In this document: piece by piece, positions 54,169 through 64,000 of the stretch
Numbering within the stretch: the stretch's first letter is position 1
Layout of the letters: each line of letters opens with the position of its first letter
DNA from: Tubulanus polymorphus
Lineage: Eukaryota > Nemertea > Palaeonemertea > Tubulaniformes > Tubulanidae
Direction: 5' to 3'
Assembly: GCF_964204645.1 (NCBI RefSeq)
Contig: NC_134028.1
Location: 15,739,263-15,803,262 of the forward strand
DNA length: 64,000 bases
Program-made: the position numbers and the translations under genes
The notes under the pieces: generated by a model
Seen by the model: only the letters and a program-made list of their open reading frames with translations
The model's database searches: none
What the model was told of the DNA's origin: nothing

Positions 54169-54957
54169 TACTGTATTTTCCAGTGCACAAGTCGACCCGG
54201 TGTATAAGTCGAGGTCAAATTTTAAGTTTAAAAAGTTATATATAGTCTATATATAGTCGGTGTATGAGTCGAGTCCCTTCTTCACGTGTTTACATAAGTC
54301 ACTTTTGAAAACAGTGCTATGGTCATTCTCATAGTAGTTGAGAGTCTTAACCACTGTTTGCGATTAATCATTGGGATCTGTTGTTTCTGATAGTATATTA
54401 CCGGATTAGTGCTCATTGAATCCACGTGTTGGATGTAATGTGTATACATTGAATGCCACGCACCTGGGCCCGGTTCCATAGTCAGGGCTTAGACTTAAGA
54501 CCTGGCTAAGACCAACTTAGTTATATAGCCAATCTAACAACTTAAGACCAGTCTTAAGGTTTAAGACCACTTTTGGACTTAAGTCTTAACTATGGAACTG
54601 GCCCCTGTAGTCTAGTATTAGACTGCTGTACACGTATTGATTATTGGCACACTGCCATAGCAGCGCGGCTCATATAAAATGCTGTTCAAGGATACACACG
54701 CGTGCTTTTCTTTCTCATTCGATTTTTAACATCAGTTAATTTGGAACCAATTTGGAGTGTAGCCTAAACATAAATTAATATTCTATATCATCATGGCAAC
54801 CTTGAACTCTTAAACATCATCAGCTTAAACGTTATTGAAAGCGTATTCGGTGTAGTTTAAACGATATTGAAAGTGTATTCGGTGTATAAGTCGACCAACG
54901 TTTTTTTGACATGATTTTTGGTCTCAAAAACTCCACTTATACATCGGAAAACACGGT
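54169..54957. mobile_element. TIR transposon (CCGTATTTTCCGGTGTA family), copy 1
   Basis: The ends are diverged forms of CCGTATTTTCCGGTGTA...GTCGACC and its complement. It is collinear with 62,731-63,384 over its whole length except for a 138-bp MITE at 54,466-54,603. Non-coding. Confidence 0.85.
54466..54603. mobile_element. 138-bp palindromic MITE nested in copy 1
   Basis: Inverted ends GGGCCCGGTTCCATAGTC and complement of CTATGGAACTGGCC, filled with TTAAGAC-type inverted motifs. The sister copy at about 63,020 reads straight through CGCGCCTGTAGTC, so it preserves the empty site; CCT appears to be duplicated. Confidence 0.85.
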
Positions 54958-55334
54958 CGCTCAATCATATAGTCTTTCCATATATAATGTAATAGCGTAT
55001 ATTTTTATTTCTCTGGAATTTTAGATTTTTTTTTCAAATTGACAAATTTGGACTCTGGATTTTCCGGATATTCAGAAATTTTTTTCAGCGCCGTTATCAA
55101 ATACATGCATGCTTTTGTTGTTTGCGCATCCACTCCTTATATCACATCAGTCTTTAGCTGCTAAAAATCGCTGACTTCACAAGAATTGAGCGTGAATTTC
55201 ATTGTTGTTGGCTATTTTATGGCCTCTGATGCTTAGATTAGTTAAGATTTAAAAAATTTTTGGGGGGAAACCCATAGTGGCTTTGTACCTTTGGTGCTCG
55301 CTTTGTTATTACAAAAATTTTCCATATCGTCATC

Positions 55335-55475
55335 GCTGTAGTGGTAACTTTGTATATTGGTACCCACGCATATTTAGTAACGAAAATCAATTTCATGACA
55401 AGTTCTTTAATTATGGTGATTTTAGAATTAATTGATTTTGGTTCACCAGGGGATGTTGAATAGTGGAGTAACATG
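55335..55475. repeat. Fragment of the dispersed ~155-bp-unit family
   Basis: TTGGTACCCACGCATATTTAG and TTCACCAGGGGATGTTGAATA blocks in family order. Confidence 0.6.
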
Positions 55476-55703
55476 GTGTTTTTGTATATATGTGTGGCTT
55501 ATGCATAGGCCTTTTTTTTAACCATTATCAATTGAAATAAGAGGTAGACACCTTTTTTGATGTTTATTTATTTGATATATGGTGAACACAGCTCTACAAC
55601 TGTTGTTGTTAGGCTCAAAAGCTTTATAAGTCTGTTAACATACAGTAAGCAGTTTACTTATTCCTTATGTCACTTGTTTAGAGAGTTCCTTTACACAGTT
55701 CAG

Positions 55704-55788
55704 ATATTGAAAAAACAATGGTGAATTTGGATCATGTCATTGGGTTGTACCATATTGCTAAGGATTCGGAAAAATCCGTAAGGGATGG
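55704..55788 (+). CDS. EXOC7: EXOC7 exon (IEKTMVNLDHVIGLYH)
   Basis: An 85-nt exon between TTCAG and GG|GTAAGT. Joined to the previous exon it reads N-IEKTMVNLDHVIGLYHIAKDSEKSV, the Exo70 segment that follows the first coiled coil. Phase 1 in, phase 2 out, consistent with both neighbours. In vertebrates this sequence is part of one larger exon with the previous segment, so an intron has been gained here or lost there. Confidence 0.88.
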
Positions 55789-55854
55789 GTAAGTAATGAA
55801 TATTCTACCTATTGCATTCATTGTTATTGAGGCATTGACCATTGAGGTTGCCCA

Positions 55855-58081
55855 GGACCCAGTTCCACACAGTGAGTTAGATTTAACTCTGATGAGTAAA
55901 AGTTCGTTTATTTTCAATTAGTTAACTCAGAGTTAAAGGGCAAATATGCCATAAAATTGTACTTTCCGTGATTTCTTAACCAGAGGAAACTTTAAAGTAT
56001 ATATTTAATGACCTGAGATCCATCTGATCGAAAAAAAGTATCGGAAAAGGTATCTCTAATTAGCCGTAAATTAGTCATTTATTTATCCTTCACTCTGTCA
56101 GTATAGTTCAGATACTACCCGCAGTGACGCTATATATGATATTATCTATGACAATCAACACAAGCACGTGTGCGCTAGTACGCGTTGCCTATGTATAATC
56201 GATAAAATAGACATCATTTGTTCACTGTATTCATAGACCTACAGCGCTACTCACTTAAGATTATCATGTCATAAACAACGGTAGCAACACTATACAAATG
56301 TTAAGAGGTAATTACTTCAAATTACTCCCAAAAGAATAAAATACTGCATGAAATGTCTAGTGAAATGACTAGATGACTAGAGCGTTTGTCAGAGATGACG
56401 TCAGAAACGCGCACCTGCTTACATAAACGAAAAGGCCAAAACAAAATATATGTGTGGTTACTATCTCCTGCAATTTATTTTCATTTGGGTTGGTAGGTAG
56501 GAAATTTGTTTAATTTTTTCAAAAACATTTCATTGGAAAATGAATGGGGAAGCACATTAATGTGGTAAACTGGGATAACTTTAAGTACAACTGAAATGAC
56601 TCTAATTTCCTACTATGGCCAACGGAAGTGATGTTTCAGTTTGCTGTCACCTCAAAAGTATGTGAATGGTGTGTTTCATTACTTATTCATTATTTTCAGT
56701 CATATAATAAGCAACGCTAACAAACCGAAGAACCATCACCAACAAGTAAAAACATAAATCATCATCACCCTTGTTTCCCTCTTATCAATATTTAAATGTT
56801 GAAGCTGAAGAAATTTGTAAAACTCTTCCAGGTTGTATTCTTCCTAGTTCTCCAAATGTTTATAAAGAAAGTATCTTAGTTATCAATAGGACTATTGCAT
56901 GTTGAATTCAAGCCTCGGACAATGTAAAAAATATAAGCCTTATTACAAGCAACGCAACCAGAGACTAGACATAACAGACATGATTTATGGTAGCATTAAG
57001 AGTAAAATCTAGCAACTGCTTCAATTCATGTTCAATAGATGGCGCTAGTAGTAGTTCAGCTGTCAAAATATATTAGCTCACGAGGCAGTGACATTCCGAT
57101 GATAATCCCGAGATTTCGAGACATAAAGATTGCAATCCAAACTTCTAAAGGCAATCGTCAACTTAGATATTGATTAGAAAAACATTTTATTGATGACTTT
57201 CATCTATTTTGTGCATTATCAGCATTTTTCGGATGTTAATACATAAACGATGAAAAACAATGAAATAATGAACATTTTCATGTGGGACCCAGCCATCTAC
57301 ATGGGCAGGTGACTAAACTGATACCTTGGCCAATACCTTATTTCCGTAGGCCTCTTTTTCATGCATTTGAGGTCAGGGAAAGATATTCATCGATGAAGTA
57401 TTCAATGAAGGGGAGCACTCATCAATTACGGTACCACAAAAATGATTATGTCCAAATGATTAGTGGTGAGTTTATATTGTTTAAAAAACTTTGAAACAGT
57501 ATGAAAATATATTGTACACGCTAGTATTGCAAAGCGCAGTGTGTTTGTTTGTGTGTGTGTGTATAGGCCTTCACAGGCCTAGTAGTAGTAAAATTAATAC
57601 TGTAAGCTTATACACTATTGTCACCACACGTGTGTATGTTTTAAACCTACGTTAGAATATTGATTGCACGCTTTTCCATTTGTAAAGCGTGTACATTGTC
57701 AATCCGCAAAACACAGGTTAATAATTCTATAAAACTAATACCAAACATTTAGAATGCTACATGTTCAAAATGGTAACTCCAGAATTTTTGATGACGAAAA
57801 ATAAGTCAATAAAATAAAATAACTCGGCGGTAATTAATTTGAATCGGTCGAGAGACCGTAACCACACATATATTTTGTATTGACCTAACAGTGAGCACAT
57901 GCTGAAACTGCCGATTTAAAAGTCGTATTTCTCAAGAATGGCTGACCTTAAATTCAAACCAGTTTCATATTTGATATTTGTGAATACATCACATTTGAAA
58001 ATGAATTTTGCACAATATTCTACATGTATTTTGATGGGATTTGCTCTTTAAAACATAACTCGGAACTGTGGAACTGGACCC
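55855..58081. mobile_element. Putative 2.2-kb TIR element in an EXOC7 intron
   Basis: GGACCCAGTTCCACAC at the left and GTGGAACTGGACCC at the right are inverse, with further weak inverse similarity inward (AGTGAGTT / AACTCGG). No transposase was seen inside, and the internal sequence includes an older repeat at 56,960-57,265. Boundaries are tentative. Confidence 0.5.
56960..57265. repeat. Diverged dispersed repeat, copy B
   Basis: Partner of 49,680-49,945 in the same orientation. Confidence 0.65.
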
Positions 58082-58143
58082 TGTTCTTTTGCATGACATT
58101 ACATGTTTGAGGTTCTAGTCATCCCTTTTACTATTCATTTCAG

Positions 58144-58249
58144 TCCAAGTAATGGTCTTGAAGAATATTTGTCCAGCATGGAGAAAATTCAACAGGCTTT
58201 TGATTATTTTATGAAGAATAGCCCTGGGAGTCCAGAATTATCAACTGTG
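58144..58249 (+). CDS. EXOC7: EXOC7 exon (LEEYLSSMEKIQQAFDYF)
   Basis: A 106-nt exon between TTTCAG and GTG|GTATGT. It reads PSNGLEEYLSSMEKIQ, then QAFDYFMKNSPGSPELSTV, a well-conserved Exo70 block leading into the long helical rod. Phase 2 in, phase 0 out. The flanking sequence has dense repeats, but the exon borders are clean. Confidence 0.9.
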
Positions 58250-58454
58250 GTATGTTCCTATTGTAGAAGGGCGGTTCAGGGGCATGGAAGAAATTGTTTT
58301 GGGGATCATTTGTGGAAAATAGATATTGTAAACATAAAATGTGGCATATACTCACTAATCTTGATGAAACATTCTATCTCAGTGTTGAAAGTTGAAACAG
58401 TAATACAACAAAATCCCAAAATACATATGTATATCTATATATTATATATATTTG

Positions 58455-58990
58455 TACATGTATCTACCCTAGACACATCAACAGCCCAAAAACCGGCCCT
58501 CTCACATTCAAGATGGCCGACTGGCAGCCATTGTTGTTTCAGCACTTTTTACACATTTTTGAATTTTTCGAGTATTTCCTCATTATATTGGTACCTATAT
58601 GTCACCCTGATCAATTGCAAAGTTGTAGCTCATAACATTTTCTATGATTTAAGTGAATTTCGAGGTCAAATTAAATACTCGTTGAATACTATAATTACTT
58701 AGTATTTCCATATTATATTGGTAACTAGGCATAGTTTGTTATCGCAATCAATAACAAAATCGTAGCTGCTGACATGTTCTATGATTGTGGTGAGTTTCAA
58801 GGTCATTGGTTTTGTATATGGCCACCATGGGGCATTGAAAAATTCAATAGCTTTGTATTTCCATATTATATTCGTACATATGCATATTTTATTACCACTA
58901 TCAATTGGAAAGTTCTAGCTCATGACATGGTCTATAATTGTGGTGAGATTCAAGGTCATTGGTTTTTGTATATGGCCACCAGGGAGGGTT
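58455..58990. repeat. Copies of the dispersed ~155-bp-unit family
   Basis: Contains the CTACCCTAGACACATC block also seen at 34,530 and two to three internal units (TCTATGATTGTGG, TTTCAAGGTCATTGG, GGCCACCATGGGGCATTGAA). Confidence 0.75.
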
Positions 58991-59744
58991 GAACAATATC
59001 AATATATATGATTGAACTTGATAAATGCTATTGAAGCGGTTGAAAACAGCTAGGAAAAAAGATTGAAAGCTCGAAATAATTATTTTTGACTTGAAATGAA
59101 AAAATATGGCTTGCAACGCTTGATTATGACAAATTTCCTTCTTCAAGAGAATTTTTTCGATGATATCGCAGACAGAATACGTTCTTGAGTCATTTCTATG
59201 CGTGTCTCATGTCTTATGCATCCATAAAGAAATTAATTGAATTGCATTGGATCGCAAAACTCGCATGCACTGCGAATTGTGGTGAAACCTACCTACCTAA
59301 CTTATCCCAAAAATTTAAGTCGGTGTTACGGCAAACAGACGATTAATTTGGGATGGCCTTATCCAAATCTTGATTGATATAAATATCTAAGCTGGGAAAT
59401 GCTGGAAATCATTGTGATAAACGGGTTTCAACTCCAACAGAATCGTATCAATGAGGTTCCACTGTAAAATGAATCAAAATTTTACCTCTTGTTTAATGTT
59501 TTCATATGAGTTGTTAAAAATAGCTGTTAAAAATAAGCTGTTAAAAATAGGCAAATTGGCTGCGACTATCAAAAATTCCGACGTGCTTAAAAACAGCTTG
59601 AAAATGGTATGAATCTAGCTTGAAATGGCTTGAATTTCACCTGGGCTTGAGACAATGAACCCTGTTTAATATATAAAAGATAAGGTAGATGACGAAGCGT
59701 GAGCGTATAGGAAAAACTTGACTGGCATTCGGATGGCAATACTA
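58991..59744. other. EXOC7 intron sequence, no gene seen
   Basis: No exon or defined repeat could be supported; a GCTGTTAAAAATA motif repeats two to three times at about 59,510-59,550. Confidence 0.4.
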
Positions 59745-60185
59745 GGTCACATATTATATTTGTACCTAGGCATATTTTGTTACCGCAATAAATTGCAAAA
59801 TTCTCATTCATGGCATATGATCCTATGATCGAGGTGAGTTTCAAGGTCATCAGCATTTGTATATAGTCATCAGGGGAGCGTTGAATAGTGCAATAACTAA
59901 GTATTTCCATATTTTATTGGTACCTAGGCATATTTTGTTACCTCAATCAATTGCAAAGTTGTAGCTCATAACATGTTCTATGATTGTAGTAAGTTTCACG
60001 GTGTTTTTTTGCATATGGTCACCAGATGGCATTGCATTGTACGATAACTTAGCATTTCCATATGATATTGGTTCCTATGCGTGTTTTGTAACCACAATCA
60101 ATAGCAAAGTTGTAGCTCTTGACATATTCTATCACTGTGGTGAGTTTCAAGGTCATTGGGTTTTGTATATGATGAACCCCTTGTT
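59745..60185. repeat. Copies of the dispersed ~155-bp-unit family
   Basis: Three consecutive units with TTTGTACCTAGGCATATTTTG, TTTCAAGGTCAT and TCACCAGATGGCATTG blocks. Confidence 0.75.
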
Positions 60186-60472
60186 ATTCTGATTTATTCC
60201 AGAATAACCACTCAAAACACATACATTATCAATGGCCCCAGGAACTGTATCCTAATCCCATCGGCGAATGCCTGTGGTTTGAACCTGCCAGGTTGAAAAG
60301 TCAACCTACGTGTGCTGTTTTTGATAAACATTGAAACCTAGGGACAAGCTGACCAATCAGCACATGTTTCAAACTATACCTGTAAACATTGTGTCAGAAT
60401 CCCAATCACTACGTTTTGTGGTCCAAGTACCAAAGTTCAAGGTGACTACCGGTCATTCATGTGAAACCTTGC

Positions 60473-60830
60473 GAACGTCATTCCAGAAGAACCGTTCATA
60501 GCAGGACCATGATATTACATAGTATGATTACCCCTAGGGAGAGGATGTGCCCTATTGACTTTGGGGACAAAGGTCAAGGTCACTAGATATCATTCATATG
60601 AAACCTTGCAAACACGATCCAAGAAGAACCATTGATAACAGAACAATGCTATTTCATAGTATGATTACCCCTAGGGAGAGGATGTGCATTAGTGATTTTG
60701 GAGTTCTAGGGTCAAAGGTCAAGGTTGGTAGACGTCTTTTGCCTAAAACCCTGTAAACTCAATTCTCAAATAACCATTCATAGCAGGAAAATGATATTTT
60801 ATAGTATGGTTATCTCTGGATACACTCATC
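60473..60830. repeat. Three diverged ~130-140-bp tandem units
   Basis: Each unit has AAACC(C/T)TG(C/T)..., CCATTCATAGCAGGA-like, ATAGTATG(A/G)TTA and CCCCTAGGGAGAGGATGTGC blocks, followed by GGTCAAGGT. Confidence 0.8.
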
Positions 60831-61088
60831 ATTTTTCTATACCAAAGATTAGTGTCTTCGGGGGTCATTCATTCCCTACTGGCTATCACGGGGGACATAG
60901 ATACGTAGTATCGAATTGCCTTGTTGTCTCCTGTCTGTATATTCTGTTCTATTCTATTGCAGTTCCAGACATTATTATTTCAGACATTATTATTTAGCCA
61001 TCAGGATGGAGTTCATATTAAGCAGGACTGCATATATACATTCTGAAATCTTTATTTGTTGAACGAAAATACATTTTCAATTTTAAAG

Positions 61089-61212
61089 AGTCATCTTCTT
61101 GATGTTGGGAGAAAGAGCATAGAAAAAGAATTCAAAAACCTCCTTGCACGACATAGTAAACCAGTTATGCCAACTGTTGTTCTGAATTTGATTGACAATG
61201 AACAGGATGAAG
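61089..61212 (+). CDS. EXOC7: EXOC7 exon (IEKEFKNLLARHSKPVMP)
   Basis: A 124-nt exon after TTTTAAAG and before GAAG|GTTAGT. It reads SHLLDVGRKSIEKEFKNLL, then ARHSKPVMPTVVLNLIDNEQDE, the Exo70 block that follows the SPEL region. Phase 0 in, phase 1 out. Later EXOC7 exons were not found before the end of the window, so the gene continues to the right. Confidence 0.9.
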
Positions 61213-61469
61213 GTTAGTATGAATTTCACATTCAATGTCATGTCCTGCATTTTTGTTTGTATTCAATTTTGAATTGGTGTAGATCAAAATATGAAACAAA
61301 GGATTTATCTTTACATTGTGTTCGTTATACTGTATAATGATCCTTTGTGGTTATTTATTGCTTGTAAATATCCAGTCTCTGATGGGCTCCATCATGCTGA
61401 TTGGTCAGTTTGACTGATACAGTTGAATTAGCAAAGTTACTGGACCTTAGAAACCCTCAGATTTTTTCT

Positions 61470-61600
61470 GCTGTAAAGCAGCGATAGCCTGACGATGATC
61501 TCTAGGGTGAGATCGAAACGTCGTGTCTTTTAAATATTTTAGATTTAATAAATAAATTCTTGTTTTTAAATTCTTTTAATCTGTAAATAGTGGGATTTTA
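61470..61600 (+). repeat. Hammerhead-like core and AT-rich tail, possibly Penelope-like remnant
   Basis: CTGACGA (61,489), a GATCTC stem with a six-base loop, then GAAAC (61,515) fit the CUGANGA...GAAA core of a hammerhead. A CTGC...GCAG hairpin lies just upstream. The tail TTTAATAAATAAATTCTTG follows. There is no coding sequence. The same order of motifs occurs in the foldback at 7,315-7,345. Confidence 0.4.
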
Positions 61601-61793
61601 TCTTATCAGCGATAGCAGGTTTTACGCCGACGGACAAAACATCATTACAAGCGTCTAGTCAAGGGCTAATAAGTGCAACTGGGACCACTATTCTATCTCT
61701 TGCGGAAGGAGCTAGAAGCCAAAACCATTAAAGAATTGGGGTTGCCATACATTGAGGCGTACAAAGGTGCGACCACTGGCAAAATGAACTACT

Positions 61794-61922
61794 GGGGCCA
61801 GTTGCTCAAAAGTTGGTTAAAGATAACCGGCCGTTAAATACCATAGTAACAATGAAATTTCAATTGTCACCATATCAACCAACCACTGGTTAACTCCAAC
61901 CAACTTTTGAGCAACCGGCCCC
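61794..61922. mobile_element. 129-bp MITE
   Basis: Ends GGGGCCAGTTGCTCAAAAG and complement of CTTTTGAGCAACCGGCCCC, with the inverted repeat extending to TTGGTTAA. Non-coding. Confidence 0.85.
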
Positions 61923-62606
61923 TGGTTTTTAGTCTGCTTGGCAGAAAGGACTAATGGAGAACTTAACATTTTTTGCCTGAATTATTGTGGGAACGCTTGC
62001 ATTTGTTCATCATACACAGATATTGTGTATCTTCTTGACTTTGTATATATGTTTGTAGGTCGTTATGTCTTATTGTCGAACCTTTGCATGATCAATCGAC
62101 TGTCGAATGTCAATTGACTGAATCACTCATTGAACAGTTTTAATCTGAGAAATTAGGAACTACAGTTCAATATAACTCAGATCGCCCTACGAACAAATCT
62201 CATAGAAAATGTAATAAAACATTTGATGTTATGTAACCGGCTGGTGTTGTATCGGCAGGCTGGCTGGGGAACTAGCATTTACACCAGCAGTACAGGATTC
62301 CATCCATAAAAACCTTATATGTACAATCTTTATTGCATCCCGGAATGAGAATGATTTTCATAACTTTACATAGTCTTTATATTAAGAATCGGGAGTATGA
62401 TGTGAGAATTAGGTGTCTCAGAAGTTGAAGACATCAGGACTCACAAACAAACACCTAGTGACATGTTTGAGAGACATTGATTAATTATTGATGAGCACTG
62501 ACTATAGCTAATTACTGTGAAAACATATTGAGTTATGTGACATGTTGATTACGACTTTAAAGCACATATTGACACTATAATCATAAGTTATGTTACGTTA
62601 TTATCA

Positions 62607-62607
<1 letters not shown>

Positions 62608-62644
<37 letters not shown>
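62608..62644. repeat. (ATT)n microsatellite
   Basis: About twelve ATT units. Confidence 0.95.
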
Positions 62645-62730
62645 GAGTACTTCATGTTGTAAGAGATATGAAATATTATGAACTGTTTGATATGAAATTG
62701 TAGATATATATGATTATGAAATATGTGACT

Positions 62731-63384
62731 TACCGTATTTTCCGGTGTACAAGTCGACCCGGTGTATAAGTCGAGGTCAAATTTTCAGTTTAAAAAGTTG
62801 TGCTAGGGCTATAGTCGGTGTATAAATCGAGTCGCTTCTTCATGTGTTTACATATTTCACATTGAAAACAGTGCCCATGTCATTTTCATAGTAGTTGAGA
62901 GTCTTTACCACTGTTTGCATTATTAAATCATTGGGATCTGTTGTTTCTAATATTGAATTACCGGATTAGTGCTCATTGTTTGTGTCCACGTGTTGAATGT
63001 ATAGTGTTGAATACCGCGCGCCTGTAGTCTAGTATTAGACTGACTGTGTATTGATTATTGGCACGCTGCCACAGCATCGCGGCTTATATAAACACTGTAC
63101 AATGAATATATGCGGTTTTCTTTCTCTTTTGATTTTTAACATTAGTTAATTTTGAAACATTTCCAAACTATAAGAAACTATTTTTATCAACATCCTAAAT
63201 TCTAATTGGTATATGAGTGTAGCCTAACATAAATTAATATTCCATTTCATCATGGCGACCTTGAACTCTAAACATCGTCAGTTTAAACGATATCGAAAGT
63301 GTAGCCGGTGTATAAGTGGACCTACGTTTTTTGGACATGATTTTTGGTCTCAAAAACTCGACTTATACACCGGAAAATACGGTA
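62731..63384. mobile_element. TIR transposon (CCGTATTTTCCGGTGTA family), copy 2
   Basis: The ends TACCGTATTTTCCGGTGTA and the complementary CACCGGAAAATACGGTA are intact. About 654 bp, without coding capacity. It lacks the MITE carried by copy 1 and so serves as the empty-site reference. The superfamily could not be fixed. Confidence 0.88.
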
Positions 63385-64000
63385 TATCAGGGTGACAGGT
63401 GCCCCCTTGTCCAATTAAATATGGTCATCCAAATTTGCAGAAAACACAGATGCTGGGTTGATTAACTTCATCCACTGTGAAAACAGGAAAAATTGAGTTG
63501 CATGGCGCGAAAAATTCTGAACACTTCTTAGTCATTCACGAAAGAGTCACATGTTGTCGTTATATACGTGCGCTGTGACGATACGAAAACTGTATTTTCG
63601 AAAGATCTGCAGAGGATCCCCGGCGTTGAATTTTGATGTTATTTGAACTCTGTCTGATTCTGCGACGAACAGCTGCGACGTGTTTTGTAGTTATAGCGTC
63701 CTTAAGTCCAGCTGGTGATTGCAAGTAGTACGCATTTCTCTGTTTTGACGATCTGTTTACGACTGACTGGAAAACCTAAGTGACATACTCTTATGATAAT
63801 GGTTATTTCAACATCTGACTTCATACCAGTGTCCAGGTAATGACAAAATAAATACATGTCAACATGTTACCCATGTCAACCAAAATAAAAAAATTGATCC
63901 TCACCCAAAAAGTGGTCAGCGGTAAATAAAGAATAACCATTGCGGATAAACGTTCTGGTCACTATCTGTATATCGGCAGCTTCATTGGTACTTGCATAAG
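63385..64000. other. Host DNA, no gene seen
   Basis: No exon or repeat was recognised up to the window end. Confidence 0.4.

Noticed and set aside
61684-61790. Coding-like plus-strand stretch containing LLRKELEAKTIKELGLPY
   Set aside because: No splice sites or family match, and a MITE interrupts it at 61,794; possibly an old retroelement fragment but unsupported.

Overview
This is a window of animal nuclear DNA. Introns with canonical GT/AG borders, tandem repeats, MITEs and several retroelement classes are all visible. The best host marker is a set of plus-strand exons of EXOC7 (exocyst subunit Exo70) at 46.2, 55.7, 58.1 and 61.1 kb. The repeat style (frequent AGGCCT-type motifs, many palindromic MITEs) suggests a marine invertebrate, perhaps a deuterostome. 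That placement is only an inference.

Layout: 1-3,603 is a 31-bp minisatellite with higher-order periods. 3.6-4.9 kb is non-coding host DNA. About 4.9-29,993 is a very AT-rich composite of virus-like Polinton/Maverick elements. 29,994-30,478 is a Ty3/Gypsy RT/RNase H remnant that receives the right end of the composite. 30.5-46 kb is repeat-rich host DNA: a TIR element with subterminal repeats, a dispersed ~155-bp-unit family, a PIF/Harbinger remnant and a Gypsy gag remnant. 46-64 kb is EXOC7 with long introns full of transposons, plus one unidentified minus-strand exon.

The centrepiece is a structurally complete 16.36-kb Polinton at 11,862-28,220. It has terminal inverted repeats that begin with a ~150-bp (left) or ~100-bp (right) near-palindrome, and a probable 6-bp target duplication with one mismatch. 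It sits inside the polymerase gene of another Polinton copy. The plus-strand genes run: protein-primed family B polymerase (two N-terminal C2H2 fingers, an EndoVII-like HNH, exonuclease and polymerase motifs), a small protein, penton, several small membrane or unknown proteins, a coiled-coil/membrane protein, major capsid protein and a zinc-finger protein. The convergent minus-strand genes are HNH endonuclease, two membrane proteins, integrase (rve plus chromo-like domain) and the packaging ATPase. Most genes carry stops or frameshifts, but the capsid gene, a 112-codon gene and the zinc-finger gene are open. The flanking pieces are a right-hand third of a related copy (4.9-11.0 kb), a split polymerase fragment, and a scrambled right end (28.2-29.99 kb).

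Three things stand out. The inner TIR runs into coding sequence, so the polymerase and the oppositely oriented HNH protein share the same N-terminal zinc-finger segment. Almost every Polinton gene starts at a fused TAAATG-type motif, often behind a T-run. The gap where the two transcription units converge carries large hairpins in one copy and 11-bp iterons in the other. A 670-bp foldback insert with a hammerhead-like core and a 13-bp target duplication interrupts the left integrase.
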